A stretch of 64,000 nt of DNA. Source: Streptosporangium roseum DSM 43021 (GTDB lineage: Bacteria > Actinomycetota > Actinomycetes > Streptosporangiales > Streptosporangiaceae). Positions 26,311-36,138 of the stretch are shown in pieces. The stretch is taken from NCBI RefSeq assembly GCF_000024865.1, contig NC_013595.1:3348001-3412000 (forward strand), in the 5' to 3' direction. The notes below the pieces were generated by a model. That model had not been told where the DNA came from and made no database searches. It saw only the letters and a program-made list of their open reading frames with translations. Position 1 is the stretch's first letter. Each line of letters starts with the position of its first letter. The position numbers and the translations under genes were made by a program.

Positions 26311-26451
26311 CGACTGGGTTTCGCATACGAAACCCAGTCGTCACCGCTTTTCACGGCCTGTTCGGAATGGCCGAGCTTCTTGAGATCAGGCTTCTGCCGG
26401 CCCGTCCGCGGAATGTCAGCCCATGTGCGGGTAGCGGTGGTCGGTCGGCGG
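26188..26451. repeat. Left copy of an imperfect direct repeat derived from the pruA 3' end
   Basis: This stretch matches 28700-28976 along its whole length with scattered differences. It includes the last codons and stop of pruA in minus-strand reading (PPTDHRYPHMG, stop at 26416), the downstream hairpin, and a fragment of the convergent gene. Homology ends sharply at 26451/28976. The 2.2-kb VapBC and DUF6461 segment lies between the copies. Confidence 0.8.
26307..26344. terminator. Perfect 17-bp hairpin (duplicate of the pruA terminator)
   Basis: GTGACGACTGGGTTTCG pairs perfectly with CGAAACCCAGTCGTCAC around the loop CATA. It corresponds in position to the hairpin at 28823 but differs at many stem positions, always with the compensating change. 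On the plus strand GCTTTT follows closely. It can serve as a terminator in either direction. Confidence 0.7.
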
Positions 26452-26591
26452 CCCGATTATCACTCGGCCATATAGGTATGAGCTGCGGGAACACGGCCGA
26501 CGCCATTGAGCCTGCGGCTGCTCAGTTGTAGCGGGACAGTTTTCGACCGTCCGGCGTCGTACTCTCGACGCCGTCGGAGGGAAATGTCTCC

Positions 26592-26644
26592 CCTGTATGG
26601 TTCGGCTTCCAATCGAGTCCGCGATTATCGCGGAGCCATACAGG
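26592..26644. other. Nested inverted repeat
   Basis: An outer pair CCTGTATGG / CCATACAGG encloses an inner stem CCGCG-ATTAT-CGCGG. The arrangement would fold as a branched or interrupted hairpin in RNA or DNA. It lies in the 387-bp noncoding stretch between the left pruA repeat and the vapB promoter. Its role is unknown. Confidence 0.5.
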
Positions 26645-26654
26645 TGTTCGGATA

Positions 26655-26684
26655 GGCGTCTCCCGGCTGCGGCCGGGAGACGCC
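26655..26684. terminator. Perfect 13-bp hairpin upstream of vapBC
   Basis: GGCGTCTCCCGGC pairs perfectly with GCCGGGAGACGCC around TGCG. It is 11 bases past the nested repeat. It may insulate the toxin operon from upstream transcription, although no T-tract follows. Confidence 0.45.
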
Positions 26685-26838
26685 ATGCGATCCAGGGGGG
26701 CGAAGAGCGCATGAGTGTCTTCGGGGCTCGTTCCGAACGGGCGTGTGCGCCGGTCCGGCCGGATCGACCGTCAGGGGAACACGGATGGCCGAGACTCCCG
26801 ACCGGCCGCCGGTCTTGGGCGGTGACGGCGCTCGGGCT

Positions 26839-26881
26839 CCACCATTCACGACTGCATGCAGAATGCATGCTAAAATGGTGG
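26839..26881 (+). promoter_or_regulatory. vapBC promoter and operator
   Basis: CCACCATT (26839-26846) and AATGGTGG (26874-26881) are inverted arms around two copies of TGCATGC (26853-26859 and 26864-26870). The -10 TAAAAT (26871-26876) lies seven bases before the vapB ATG, so the transcript is probably leaderless. Ribbon-helix-helix antitoxins autorepress by binding such repeated sites. Confidence 0.6.
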
Positions 26882-26882
26882 C

Positions 26883-27107
26883 ATGGGAACCATGCAGATC
26901 CGCGATGTCCCCGACGCGACCGAGCGGACGCTGAAGGCGCGGGCCGAGCGTGACGGTAAATCGCTGACCGCCTACGTACGTGATCTCCTGAACGAGGAGG
27001 CGGCCACCCCGACCTTGGACGAGGTGATGGCCAAGATCGCCGCCGATGAGCCGGTGCCGTACGACCCTGACTTCGTCCGCGAGATGATGCGTGAGGGTCA
27101 CCGGTGA
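26883..27107 (+). CDS. vapB: VapB/FitA-type antitoxin
   Basis: A 74-residue antitoxin with an N-terminal ribbon-helix-helix DNA-binding domain (MQIRDVPDATERTLKARAER, then LTAYVRDLLNEEA). An acidic, flexible C-terminus would wrap the toxin. It would repress its own promoter and neutralise VapC. The ATG at 26883 is immediately downstream of the -10 and has no ribosome site, consistent with leaderless translation; ATG 26892 is an alternative. The stop overlaps the toxin start as GTGA. Confidence 0.9.
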   Translation: MGTMQIRDVPDATERTLKARAERDGKSLTAYVRDLLNEEAATPTLDEVMAKIAADEPVPYDPDFVREMMREGHR

Positions 27108-27517
27108 GCCTGGTCGTGGACGCCTCGATCGTCTTTCGCCTGCTGGCCAACGTGAAAGGCGATGATCTTCTCCGTCAACGGTTGGCCCGCAAGGTCCACG
27201 CCCCGGCGTTGATCGATGTGGAGATCGCTTCGGTGGTGCGCGGGCACGTGGTCACCGGTAAGCCGGAGGTGCGCATCTCCGAGGCGCGGGCTCAGATCAT
27301 GCTGGAGCGCTATGCCCAGCTCAAGATCGTCCGGCATCCGATGCTGCCTCTGCAGCCGCGGGTGCTGGAGTTGCGGAACAATCTCACCGCCTATGACGGC
27401 ATGTATGTGGCCCTTGCCGAACTGCTGGGGGTGCCGATGCTCACCGACGATGCCAAGTTCGCCGGTTCGACCGGGCACCGGACGGAGATCCACCGCTACC
27501 CTCCGCCGCTGGTGTAG
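27104..27517 (+). CDS. vapC: VapC PIN-domain toxin
   Basis: A 137-residue PIN-fold ribonuclease. All four acidic positions expected of an active site are present: Asp6 (VVDAS), Glu40 (DVEIAS), Asp98 (AYDGMY) and Asp115/116 (TDDAKF). VapC toxins cut tRNA or rRNA when the antitoxin is degraded. The GTG start overlaps the vapB stop. The pair sits inside the segment bracketed by the pruA-derived repeats, so it may have arrived with it and could stabilise it. Confidence 0.92.
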   Translation: MSLVVDASIVFRLLANVKGDDLLRQRLARKVHAPALIDVEIASVVRGHVVTGKPEVRISEARAQIMLERYAQLKIVRHPMLPLQPRVLELRNNLTAYDGMYVALAELLGVPMLTDDAKFAGSTGHRTEIHRYPPPLV

Positions 27518-27634
27518 ACCGTCCCGCAATACGTTGTGGGCAGCGGTGTTCGCGTCCTGGTCGCCTGACAGCGCGCAGGCGAGACCAAGCCGGAAGATCG
27601 ACGGACTGTCGGTGAAGACGAACATACTGGCTGC

Positions 27635-28660
27635 ATGATCGACGAGACGCGGCACCGCTACGCCGATTTCTTGCAGCGCAACCCCTATGTGGCACAGGCC
27701 ACCTGCTGGATCGTCGTGCAGCCGGTCACCGCCCCCTTGTCTGTCGAGACCATCGCCGAACGGCTCGGCGGACGGGCCGAGGACCTGGAGTACGAGCCGG
27801 ACGACGACGTCGATGAAGCCGACTACGAAGGGGCGTTCTACATCAGCCAGGATGGCGCGTCCTTCGTCGTCTTCGAAGACAACGGCTACCAGGGCACGCG
27901 TCCGGAGGTGTTGCGGCAGCTGAGTGACAGCGCCCGTGTGGTGAGCCTGTTCTGGAACGTCAACGCCAACACCATGCTGCATTACGCCGTCTACGGCACC
28001 GTCGTCACCGCACTGGATCCGATGTTCCCCGGCAGGCGCTGGGGTAAGGACCCGCACGCGCTCGATGCCGAGCTGGCGGTTCTGGACGAGGATCACGGGC
28101 CTGGCGGTTGGCGGGCGGGCGCGATGGCGGTCGTCGAGGCCGTCACCGGAGTGCGGCTCGACCTGCCCGATGCGGGCGCGCCGCGGCTGCTGCTGGAGGA
28201 GACCCTCCCGGAGGATCCGCACCCGCCGAGCACGCTGGGCCAGGTGGATCCCGACCTGGACGTACGGCTACGGCTGGCCCCCGAGCCGGTACAGGCCAAG
28301 GTGGTGCGTCATGTGGTCGCCGTATGCGTCGAGGCGACCGGCCTGGCCGACGAATCCCTGGTCCGGGACGCGCTCGACCGCCTTGTGACCGGGCACTCCG
28401 CCGAGCAGGCCGCGGCCGACCTGAGGCCGCTTCTGGCCCGGCTCATGGACGATCGGCGCGATGCCGAAGGAGAGGTTCTTCCGAACGACCACCCCGTTTC
28501 GTGCCGGCACTGGGCGGCCCGGGCACTGGAGACCGCCCTGCGGGGCCACCGCTGGTCTGATCGTCTGGACGCGCTCGTCAACGCGCCGACGATCCTCGGG
28601 GAGACCTGGCCGCCGCTGCGCAGCCGGCTGAAGGCCATGATCGCGGAGGCGGGCGGCTGA
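27635..28660 (+). CDS. DUF6461-like protein
   Basis: A 341-residue soluble protein. Residues 60-135 carry the pattern I associate with DUF6461 (SFVVFEDNGYQGTRPEVLRQ, then YAVYGTVVTALDP and GKDPHAL), shared with the protein at 52381. The rest is helical and not recognised. An acidic stretch (EPDDDVDEADYEG) lies near residue 55. The start ATG lacks a clear ribosome site. It follows vapC by 118 bases and precedes the right pruA-derived repeat. The function is unknown. Confidence 0.75.
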   Translation: MIDETRHRYADFLQRNPYVAQATCWIVVQPVTAPLSVETIAERLGGRAEDLEYEPDDDVDEADYEGAFYISQDGASFVVFEDNGYQGTRPEVLRQLSDSARVVSLFWNVNANTMLHYAVYGTVVTALDPMFPGRRWGKDPHALDAELAVLDEDHGPGGWRAGAMAVVEAVTGVRLDLPDAGAPRLLLEETLPEDPHPPSTLGQVDPDLDVRLRLAPEPVQAKVVRHVVAVCVEATGLADESLVRDALDRLVTGHSAEQAAADLRPLLARLMDDRRDAEGEVLPNDHPVSCRHWAARALETALRGHRWSDRLDALVNAPTILGETWPPLRSRLKAMIAEAGG

Positions 28661-28822
28661 TCGCCCGGAAGCCGGGATGCCGCCGGCCCCGGGGGAGGAC
28701 GATGCTCGGATGCGGTGCCGCTGCGGGCGGCGTACGGGCCGGGCTGGTACCGGCCCGACGTCGCCGGCGGCGCCGTCCGGGTCGGGTCGATGCCGTGGCT
28801 GTGATCGGCGACGGAAATGGAG

Positions 28823-28856
28823 GACGCCCGGGTCTCGAATTCGAGACCCGGGCGTC
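28823..28856 (-). terminator. pruA terminator hairpin
   Basis: A perfect 34-bp palindrome, GACGCCCGGGTCTCGAA followed by its complement, forms a 15-bp stem with an AATT loop plus flanking pairs. It lies about 85 bases after the pruA stop. The convergent DUF6461-like gene ends 163 bases away, so the hairpin may serve both strands. Confidence 0.75.
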
Positions 28857-28941
28857 GTCGTTTACTGCCAGCTATTCGGAGGTGCCGTTCGAACAGCCGA
28901 GTTTCCCGAGATCGGGCCGCTGCCGGCCGGTCCGCGGAATG

Positions 28942-30566
<1,625 letters not shown>

Positions 30567-30567
<1 letters not shown>

Positions 30568-31493
30568 CACTTGCCTCCAAGGGCACGAAGAAAGAAGGCG
30601 ATGTTCGCCGGACGCTCGGCGAGGCGGCGCATGAAGTAGCCGTACCAGTCGTCGCCGTAAGGGATGTAGACGCGCATGGTGTGACCGGCGCCGACCAGGG
30701 CCTGCTGCTTGTCGGTGCGGATCCCGTAGAGCATCTGGTACTCGTACTCGCCCAGGGAACGGCCGAAGCGGTCGGCGAGCGTCTCGGTGATCGAGATCAG
30801 CCGGTCGTCGTGCGTCCCCACCATGGGGTAGCCCTTCCCCGCCATGAGGATCCGCAGGCAACGGACGTAGGCCTTGTCGACCTCGTTCTTGTTCTGGTGG
30901 GCCACCGAGGCGGGTTCGGCGTAGGCGCCTTTGACCAGCCGGACCCGCGAACCCTCGTGTGACAGGTCGCGGCAGTCGTCCTCGGTGCGGAACAGGTAGG
31001 CCTGGAGGGCGACGCCGGCGGAGGGGAAGTCCTCGCGCACCGCCCGCAGGATGCCCAGGGTGGAGTCGACCGTGGTGTGGTCCTCCATGTCGAAGGTCAC
31101 GTTCGCCCCGGCGCCCCGGGCGGCCTCGGCGATGTGCTGGGCGTTCTCCAGCGCGATCTTGTCCCCGTCGGCGCCGAGCGCCTGCCCGACCGCGGAGAGC
31201 TTCACCGACACCTCGGCGCGGTCGCCGAGCTCCAGCTCGCGCAGCGCGCCGAGCAGCACGATGTAGGCGTCGGCCGTCTGGGCGGCGGCCTCGGCGTCCC
31301 GGGTCTCCTCGCCCAGATGGTCGATGGTGACGGCGAGACCGGCGTCGGTCAGCCGATGGACGGACTCGACCGCGTCCTGGGTGGTCTCGCCCGCGACGAA
31401 GCGGTCGACGACCTTGCGTGTCAGCGGGACGCCGGACACCGCGCGTCGGACGAGCGGCACCCGCGATCCGGCGAGAAGAAGGGAACCGAGCAT
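30567..31493 (-). CDS. pruB: Proline dehydrogenase
   Basis: A 308-residue monofunctional FAD-dependent proline dehydrogenase, first step of proline breakdown. The TIM-barrel motifs VSVKLSAVGQ, FDMEDHTT, RLVKGAYAEP and the C-terminal YQMLYGIR and RVYIPYGDDWYGYFMRRLAE (substrate-binding arginines) are all present. The length is usual for the single-domain actinobacterial type. It is co-transcribed with pruA and divergent from a PucR-type regulator, which is the expected proline-inducible arrangement. Confidence 0.95.
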
Positions 31494-31530
31494 GTATTCA
31501 GACTAAAACCCCAGCTCAGATATGCCTCAT

Positions 31531-31575
31531 GTGCATCTGCCACGACCGTTGGAACCTCCGTTCATACAGATGCAC
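31531..31575. promoter_or_regulatory. Inverted-repeat operator between pruB and its regulator
   Basis: GTGCATCTG (31531-31539) and CAGATGCAC (31567-31575) are perfect inverted copies with centres 36 bp apart. The right arm covers the ATG of the regulator gene itself. The spacing suggests binding of a dimer of dimers or looping. PutR, encoded here, is the natural candidate to bind. Confidence 0.55.
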
Positions 31576-32655
31576 AACAATGGGGGGGTGCTTCAGGAGA
31601 CAGTCGACGAGATCGCCGCCAGGCTGGGTGCTTCCGCGACCCTGGAGGACCGCTCGTTCCAGCTCCTGGCCTATGCCGCGCAGAGCGGCGACATCGACGA
31701 GGTGCGGCAGGAGTCGATCCTGCGCCGCCGCGCGACGGAGGAGGTGCGGGCCTACTTCGAGGGGTACGGCATCGCGACCGCGCCCGGCCCCGTCCGCATC
31801 CCCGAGGACGCCGAGCTGGGCGTGCTGGCCCGGGTGTGCGTTCCGCTGCGGCACCACGGGGTGACCTACGGCTACCTGTGGCTGCTGGACGACGGCACGC
31901 TCGGCGGTGACGCCCTCGCCTCGGTGTCGGACCTGGTCGCCCGGGTCGCCGCCGTGCTCGCCCAGGAGACCCGCCGCCGCCAGGACCTGGGCAGGAACCT
32001 GCGGGAGCTGTTCTCCCCCGACGCCGACGAGCGCTCCTGGGCGCTGGCCCGGCTGAACGTGCCCGGCCCGGTGACGGCGATCGCCGTCCGCAGCTCGCTG
32101 GATCGGGTGGCCGCGCTCTGGACGCTGCCGCGCGGCGTGCTCGCCGACCCCGGGCTCCTCGTGCAGGGGGAGTCGCTGGTGGCCCTGCTCGCCCCGGCGG
32201 GCCAGGCCTGGGAGCTGGCCGGCCGGGTCCAGGGCATGTACGGCACGGCCGCCGGGGTCGGCGACGCCCGCGCCGATCCCGCGCAGGCCTGGCGGAGCTG
32301 GCGGGAGGCCGTACAGGCGCTCAACGTGGCCGGCAAGGTGCCCGCGCTCGCCCCGGTCGCGGCCTGGTCCGACCTCGGCGTCTACCGGACGCTCGCCCAC
32401 CTGTCACCGGCCGATCTGCGCGAGCTGGCGGAGGAGACCGCCGGGCTGGCCGACGACCCCGAGCTGGCGAGGACCGTGGAGGGCTACCTCGACCGCGCCG
32501 GTCACGTCCAGGCGGCCGCCGCGGCGCTCGGCGTGCACCGCCAGACGCTCTACTACCGGCTGGGCAAGGCCGAGCGGCTCACCGGCCGCGACCTGGCCGA
32601 CGGCGAGGACCGGCTGCTGGTCCACCTCAGCCTCAAGGCGGCCCGCCTGCTCTAG
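31570..32655 (+). CDS. PucR/CdaR-family regulator of proline utilisation (PutR-like)
   Basis: A regulator of about 361 residues. The N-terminal half holds a sensor region (LEDRSFQLLAYAAQSG), followed by a GAF-like part. The C-terminal 60 residues form the PucR helix-turn-helix (GHVQAAAAALGVHRQTLYYR, then KAERLTGRDL). Such proteins activate proline dehydrogenase genes in actinomycetes. ATG 31570 is chosen; an in-frame ATG at 31522 would start inside the likely promoter. No ribosome site precedes it, so leaderless translation is possible. Confidence 0.87.
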   Translation: MHNNGGVLQETVDEIAARLGASATLEDRSFQLLAYAAQSGDIDEVRQESILRRRATEEVRAYFEGYGIATAPGPVRIPEDAELGVLARVCVPLRHHGVTYGYLWLLDDGTLGGDALASVSDLVARVAAVLAQETRRRQDLGRNLRELFSPDADERSWALARLNVPGPVTAIAVRSSLDRVAALWTLPRGVLADPGLLVQGESLVALLAPAGQAWELAGRVQGMYGTAAGVGDARADPAQAWRSWREAVQALNVAGKVPALAPVAAWSDLGVYRTLAHLSPADLRELAEETAGLADDPELARTVEGYLDRAGHVQAAAAALGVHRQTLYYRLGKAERLTGRDLADGEDRLLVHLSLKAARLL

Positions 32656-32656
32656 G

Positions 32657-32848
32657 AAGTGCTCACGGTCTCAGGGTGCTCACGATCTCAGGGGTGCTCA
32701 CGATCTCAGGGGTGCTCACGGTCTCAGGGTGCTCACGATCTCAGGGGTGCTCACAGCCTCAAGAGTGCTCATGGCTCATGGTGCTCGCGGCCTCAGGGGA
32801 TGATGTCCACGTCTCAGGGATGCTCGCGGCTTGAGGGGCGCTCACGGC
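32657..32848. repeat. Degenerate tandem repeat, unit 18-19 bp
   Basis: The unit GTGCTCACGATCTCAGGG, with one or two Gs at its end, is repeated about ten times just after the regulator stop. The first five copies are almost identical and later ones drift (CACAGCCTC, CATGGCTC, CGCGGCCTC). Length steps of 18 and 19 break any reading frame, so it is not coding. It fills most of the 271-bp gap before the next gene. Confidence 0.85.
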
Positions 32849-32926
32849 CCCGGCCGGAGGCCGCCGGGCGGGGGATCTCGTCCGGCCGGCGTTCCGCCCG
32901 GCCCCCGCCTGTGCGAGCATGCCGCC

Positions 32927-33883
32927 ATGAGCGATGCTGATCCGGTACGGCAGGCATTGTCCAGATTGGTCGACTCCGGCCAGCTCCGTGCGGAGCAGGT
33001 GGAGCCGGTCGCCCTGGCCGTGCACGAGGCCCTGCGCGTCCGGGTGGCCGACGACCGGGTGCGGTGGAGCGAGATCGTCTCCTACGTCGGCGGCGGGCTC
33101 GTCCTCGCCGGGGCCGCTGCCTTCGTCGGCCTGGGCTGGGACAGGATGACCCAGCCCGCGAGGGTGACGGTGCTCGCGGTCATCACCGTTCTGCTGCTGG
33201 TGACCGCCGCCTGGCTGGGCCGGCTGGCATGGGTGGCGACCGGCAGGACGGCCGCCGTGCAGCGCAGGGTCGCCGCGACGCTCGCCGCGCTGGGCTCGGG
33301 CTCGGCCGCCCTCTGCGCGGGGGTCCTGGCGGAGAGCGACGAGACGCTCGCCGCGGGCGCGGCGGGGCTGGTCGTCGCGGCCGCCGCCTACGTGGCACTG
33401 CCCACCGCGGTCGGCCTGCTGGCCTGCGGCGCGCTGGGCATGGTCGCCGTCACCGGCCTGCTGGAGGCGTTCGCCTGGCCGGGGAGCGCCGCCTGGGGGG
33501 CCGGCTACGTCGCGCTGGGCGTGCTCATCCTGGGGCTCGCGCTCGCCGGGCGGCTGGTCCCACGCCCGCTCGCCCTGGGCGTCGGCGCGGCCGTCGCCCT
33601 GTTCGGCGGGCAGTGGCCGCTGCTCTGGGAGGAGGAGGTCTGGGGCTATTCGGCGACCGCGGTGATCGCGCTGGCCTGCCTGGCGCTGTACGGCAGGGAA
33701 CGCACCTGGGTGCTGATCGTCGCGGGCGTGGCCGGGCTGACGCTGGCGGTCCCCGAGGCCGTCTGGCACTGGACCGGCGGGGCCGTCGGCGGCGCCGTGA
33801 TCCTGGTCCTGGCCGGGGCCGTCCTGCTGGCCGCCGCCGGCCTCGGCGTCCTGCTGCACCGCCGTACGGCGCGGGGGCGGTAG
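32927..33883 (+). CDS. DUF2157-like integral membrane protein
   Basis: A 318-residue protein. A short soluble N-terminus (VRQALSRLVDSGQLRAEQVE) resembles the helical lead of DUF2157 proteins. About nine hydrophobic helices follow, beginning with IVSYVGGGLVLAGAAAFVGL. The ATG at 32927 is chosen because upstream in-frame sequence reads as repeat-derived filler. A basic tail ends the protein. No function is known; the context offers none. Confidence 0.8.
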   Translation: MSDADPVRQALSRLVDSGQLRAEQVEPVALAVHEALRVRVADDRVRWSEIVSYVGGGLVLAGAAAFVGLGWDRMTQPARVTVLAVITVLLLVTAAWLGRLAWVATGRTAAVQRRVAATLAALGSGSAALCAGVLAESDETLAAGAAGLVVAAAAYVALPTAVGLLACGALGMVAVTGLLEAFAWPGSAAWGAGYVALGVLILGLALAGRLVPRPLALGVGAAVALFGGQWPLLWEEEVWGYSATAVIALACLALYGRERTWVLIVAGVAGLTLAVPEAVWHWTGGAVGGAVILVLAGAVLLAAAGLGVLLHRRTARGR

Positions 33884-33940
33884 GGGAGCGGGGCCGGCCG
33901 GGAGGGAATGACCGGGCGATCCACCCGGACGGGGCGACCG

Positions 33941-34140
33941 AGCGGCTCACCCGGGCGGGTCACCCGAGCCGATCACCCGGACGGGGCGACCGAGCGGATC
34001 ATCGAAGTCGGATGGCCGGACGGGTCAGCCGAGCGGCTCACCCGGGCGGGTCACCCGAGCCGATCACCCGGACGGGGCGACCGAGCGGATCATCGAAGTC
34101 GGATGGCCGGACGGGTCAGCCGAGCCGATCACCCGGGCGG
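33941..34140. repeat. 91-bp tandem repeat, about 2.2 copies
   Basis: A 91-bp unit begins at 33941 and again at 34032, nearly identical, with a third partial copy from 34123. Inside the unit the short motif CACCCGrrC recurs. It lies between two convergent genes and reaches the last codon of the PaiB-like gene at 34142. Confidence 0.85.
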
Positions 34141-34141
34141 G

Positions 34142-34759
34142 TCACCCGTCGAGCCTGCGCAGGAGGTGTCGGCGGGCGGCGGCGTCGCCGGGGCCGTCGC
34201 GCTCGGCGAGCCGGTCGGCGATGTGCCTGCGGTGCCGTTCGTCGGCGTTGCCGCCGTACTTGAACTTGCCGTTGACCTCCTGGATCGTCAGCCGCAGGCC
34301 CCGGATCCCGGGCAGGCGCCGCCCGTGCTCGGCGGGGTCCACCAGCTCGCCGTCGGGCTCCAGCCGGGCGAGCTGGGCGCGGAGGATCTCCGTCTTGCCC
34401 TCGGCGTCGCCGACGACCTCGGCGCGGCAGACGAGCTGGACCGCGGCGTAGTAGGTGGTCGGGACGCCCGTGCGGGGATCCTCCAGGCCGGGCAGGGTCT
34501 TCCACGCTCCGGGGACGTAGGACCAGTCCCCGGCGAGGGAGACCACCACGGCCGGGTTCTCCTCGATCGCGGCCCAGATCGGGTTGGGCCTGGCCAGGTG
34601 GAGCAGGATCGTGCGGTCGCCGGTGAGCAGGAACTGGGTCGGCACCACGACGGGGACCTCGCGGCCCCGGCCGGCGGCGATCAGGTGACCGAACTCGTTC
34701 GCCCGGACGAAGTCCAGCGCCTCGTCCTCGGTCGCGGAATCCCAGGGGTGAATTAGCAT
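34142..34759 (-). CDS. PaiB-like FMN-binding protein
   Basis: A 205-residue split-barrel flavin-binding protein of the PaiB family, often called a negative regulator of sporulation and degradative genes. Typical features are the start MLIHPWD, the central TTYYAAVQLVCRAEVV and the C-terminal EVNGKFKYGGNADERHRRHI (usually GKxKLSQN in the family, here FKYGGN). The start ATG has no strong ribosome site. It stands alone, facing a tandem repeat on one side and a terminator on the other. Confidence 0.85.
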   Translation of the reverse strand: MLIHPWDSATEDEALDFVRANEFGHLIAAGRGREVPVVVPTQFLLTGDRTILLHLARPNPIWAAIEENPAVVVSLAGDWSYVPGAWKTLPGLEDPRTGVPTTYYAAVQLVCRAEVVGDAEGKTEILRAQLARLEPDGELVDPAEHGRRLPGIRGLRLTIQEVNGKFKYGGNADERHRRHIADRLAERDGPGDAAARRHLLRRLDG

Positions 34760-34822
34760 GCAGTGAAATGTATTTCTATTCGGCCTCTGTCATCAAATCA
34801 GATTTATCACTCGAAAGCGGAC

Positions 34823-34856
34823 AAAAAAACTGGGGCCCCCGGCACGGGGACCCCAG
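34823..34856 (-). terminator. Rho-independent terminator of the glycosyltransferase gene
   Basis: On the minus strand a strong stem (CTGGGGtCCCC with GGGGgCCCCAG, one mismatch) and a 5-nt loop are followed directly by seven Ts. It starts 13 bases past the stop. This is the only classical T-tract terminator I see in the window. Confidence 0.88.
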
Positions 34857-34868
34857 AACACGGCTCGG

Positions 34869-36020
34869 TCAGTGCTGCGTCGCGAGGGCGTTCTCGTAGA
34901 CCTGGACGAGCTCCTGGCTGATCCGCTCCCAGGAGTAGCGGGAGCGGGCGCGGTCGGCGCCGGCGAAACCGAGCGCCGTACGCCGGGTCGGGTCGGCGAG
35001 CAGCTCCCGGATGAGGCGGGAGGTCTGCGCGGGACGGTCCGCCGGCACCAGCAGGCCGGTCACCCCGTCCACGACGGAGTCGAGGTGGGCGCCCACCGCC
35101 GAGGCGATGACGGGCACGCCGCACGCCATGGCCTCCAGCGCGACGATACCGGTGGCGGTCTCGTGCGGCAGCGAGATGACCAGGTCGGCGCTGCGCATCA
35201 GCTTGGGCACCGAGGTGTGCGGGACCTGGCCGAGCAGGGTGACCCGGTCCTCCACGCCGACCTCCTTGGCCAGCAGCATGACGCGGTGCGCGTCGGCGTC
35301 GTGCGCCAGCCCCGCCACGTCCGGGCCGCCGGCGATGAGCAGCTCGGCGTCGGGGATGCCCTCCAGGGCGCGGATGGCGGTGGAGACGCCCTTGTCCTGG
35401 GTCAGCGGCCCGACGTGGAGCAGGCGGGGGCGGGTGCCCCGGGCCGCGGCCGGGCCCTGACGCCGGAAGCGCTCGACGTCGACGCCGCAGGGGATCACGG
35501 AGATGTTGCGGCGCGGCACGCCCAGCCGGATCAGCGTGGACTCCTCGTCCCCGCATCCGGCGATCACCGCGCTGGCACGGCGGCCGATCGCGCGCTGCAC
35601 CCGGACCTTCTTGGCGTCGCGGCTGTGCTCGCTGCTGAAGCTCTGGGTGAACGGCACGCCCAGGCCGTCGGCCCCCGCGATGGCGGCCAGGCCACCGGTC
35701 CAGGAGTGCGCGTGGATGACGTCCGGGCGGTCCTGCCCCCAGCGGCGCATGAGCTGGTCGCCGAGGTCGGGCAGGTAGGGGAGGACGCTGTCCTCGGGAA
35801 GGTCCTCCGCGGGCCCGGCGGCCAGGTTCTCCAGCGTGACCCCCTGGAACATGCGGACCCGGGGCTTGTCGGCGTCGGAGTGCCTGCGGGTGTAGATCGT
35901 GACCTTGTGCTCCCGGCCCAGCTCGCGGGCGATGGCCAGAAGGTGGGCGCGCTGCGCGGCGAGGTCGGACTGGCTCTGGGAGGCGGAGAGAGCGTCGGAG
36001 GAGACGAATGCAATGTTCAC
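34869..36020 (-). CDS. GT-B fold glycosyltransferase (family 4-like)
   Basis: A 383-residue glycosyltransferase. The C-terminal domain shows the GT4 signature: RLLHVGPLTQDKGVSTAIRA, then EAMACGVPVIASAVGAHLD with the donor-binding glutamate within TGIVALEA. The N-terminal half binds the acceptor (HAHSWTGGLAAIAGAD). The GTG at 36020 has GAGG six bases upstream; an ATG nine codons earlier has none. Relatives make trehalose- or sucrose-like or lipid-linked glycosides. Acceptor and donor are not inferable. It is monocistronic, with its own terminator. Confidence 0.88.
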   Translation of the reverse strand: MNIAFVSSDALSASQSQSDLAAQRAHLLAIARELGREHKVTIYTRRHSDADKPRVRMFQGVTLENLAAGPAEDLPEDSVLPYLPDLGDQLMRRWGQDRPDVIHAHSWTGGLAAIAGADGLGVPFTQSFSSEHSRDAKKVRVQRAIGRRASAVIAGCGDEESTLIRLGVPRRNISVIPCGVDVERFRRQGPAAARGTRPRLLHVGPLTQDKGVSTAIRALEGIPDAELLIAGGPDVAGLAHDADAHRVMLLAKEVGVEDRVTLLGQVPHTSVPKLMRSADLVISLPHETATGIVALEAMACGVPVIASAVGAHLDSVVDGVTGLLVPADRPAQTSRLIRELLADPTRRTALGFAGADRARSRYSWERISQELVQVYENALATQH

Positions 36021-36138
36021 GGCACACCTCTGGGAGGAGATAGGCATGGAAAGCCTGTAATTCCTTCAGGGGTGCCTGCGTCTTAGGCACACGTCTGTAT
36101 GAGAGAGACCATACCCGGATTCATGCCGGAGGCAAACC

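Noticed and set aside
32657..32848. CRISPR array
   Set aside because: The units are contiguous 18-19-bp repeats without spacers of constant length and without cas genes.
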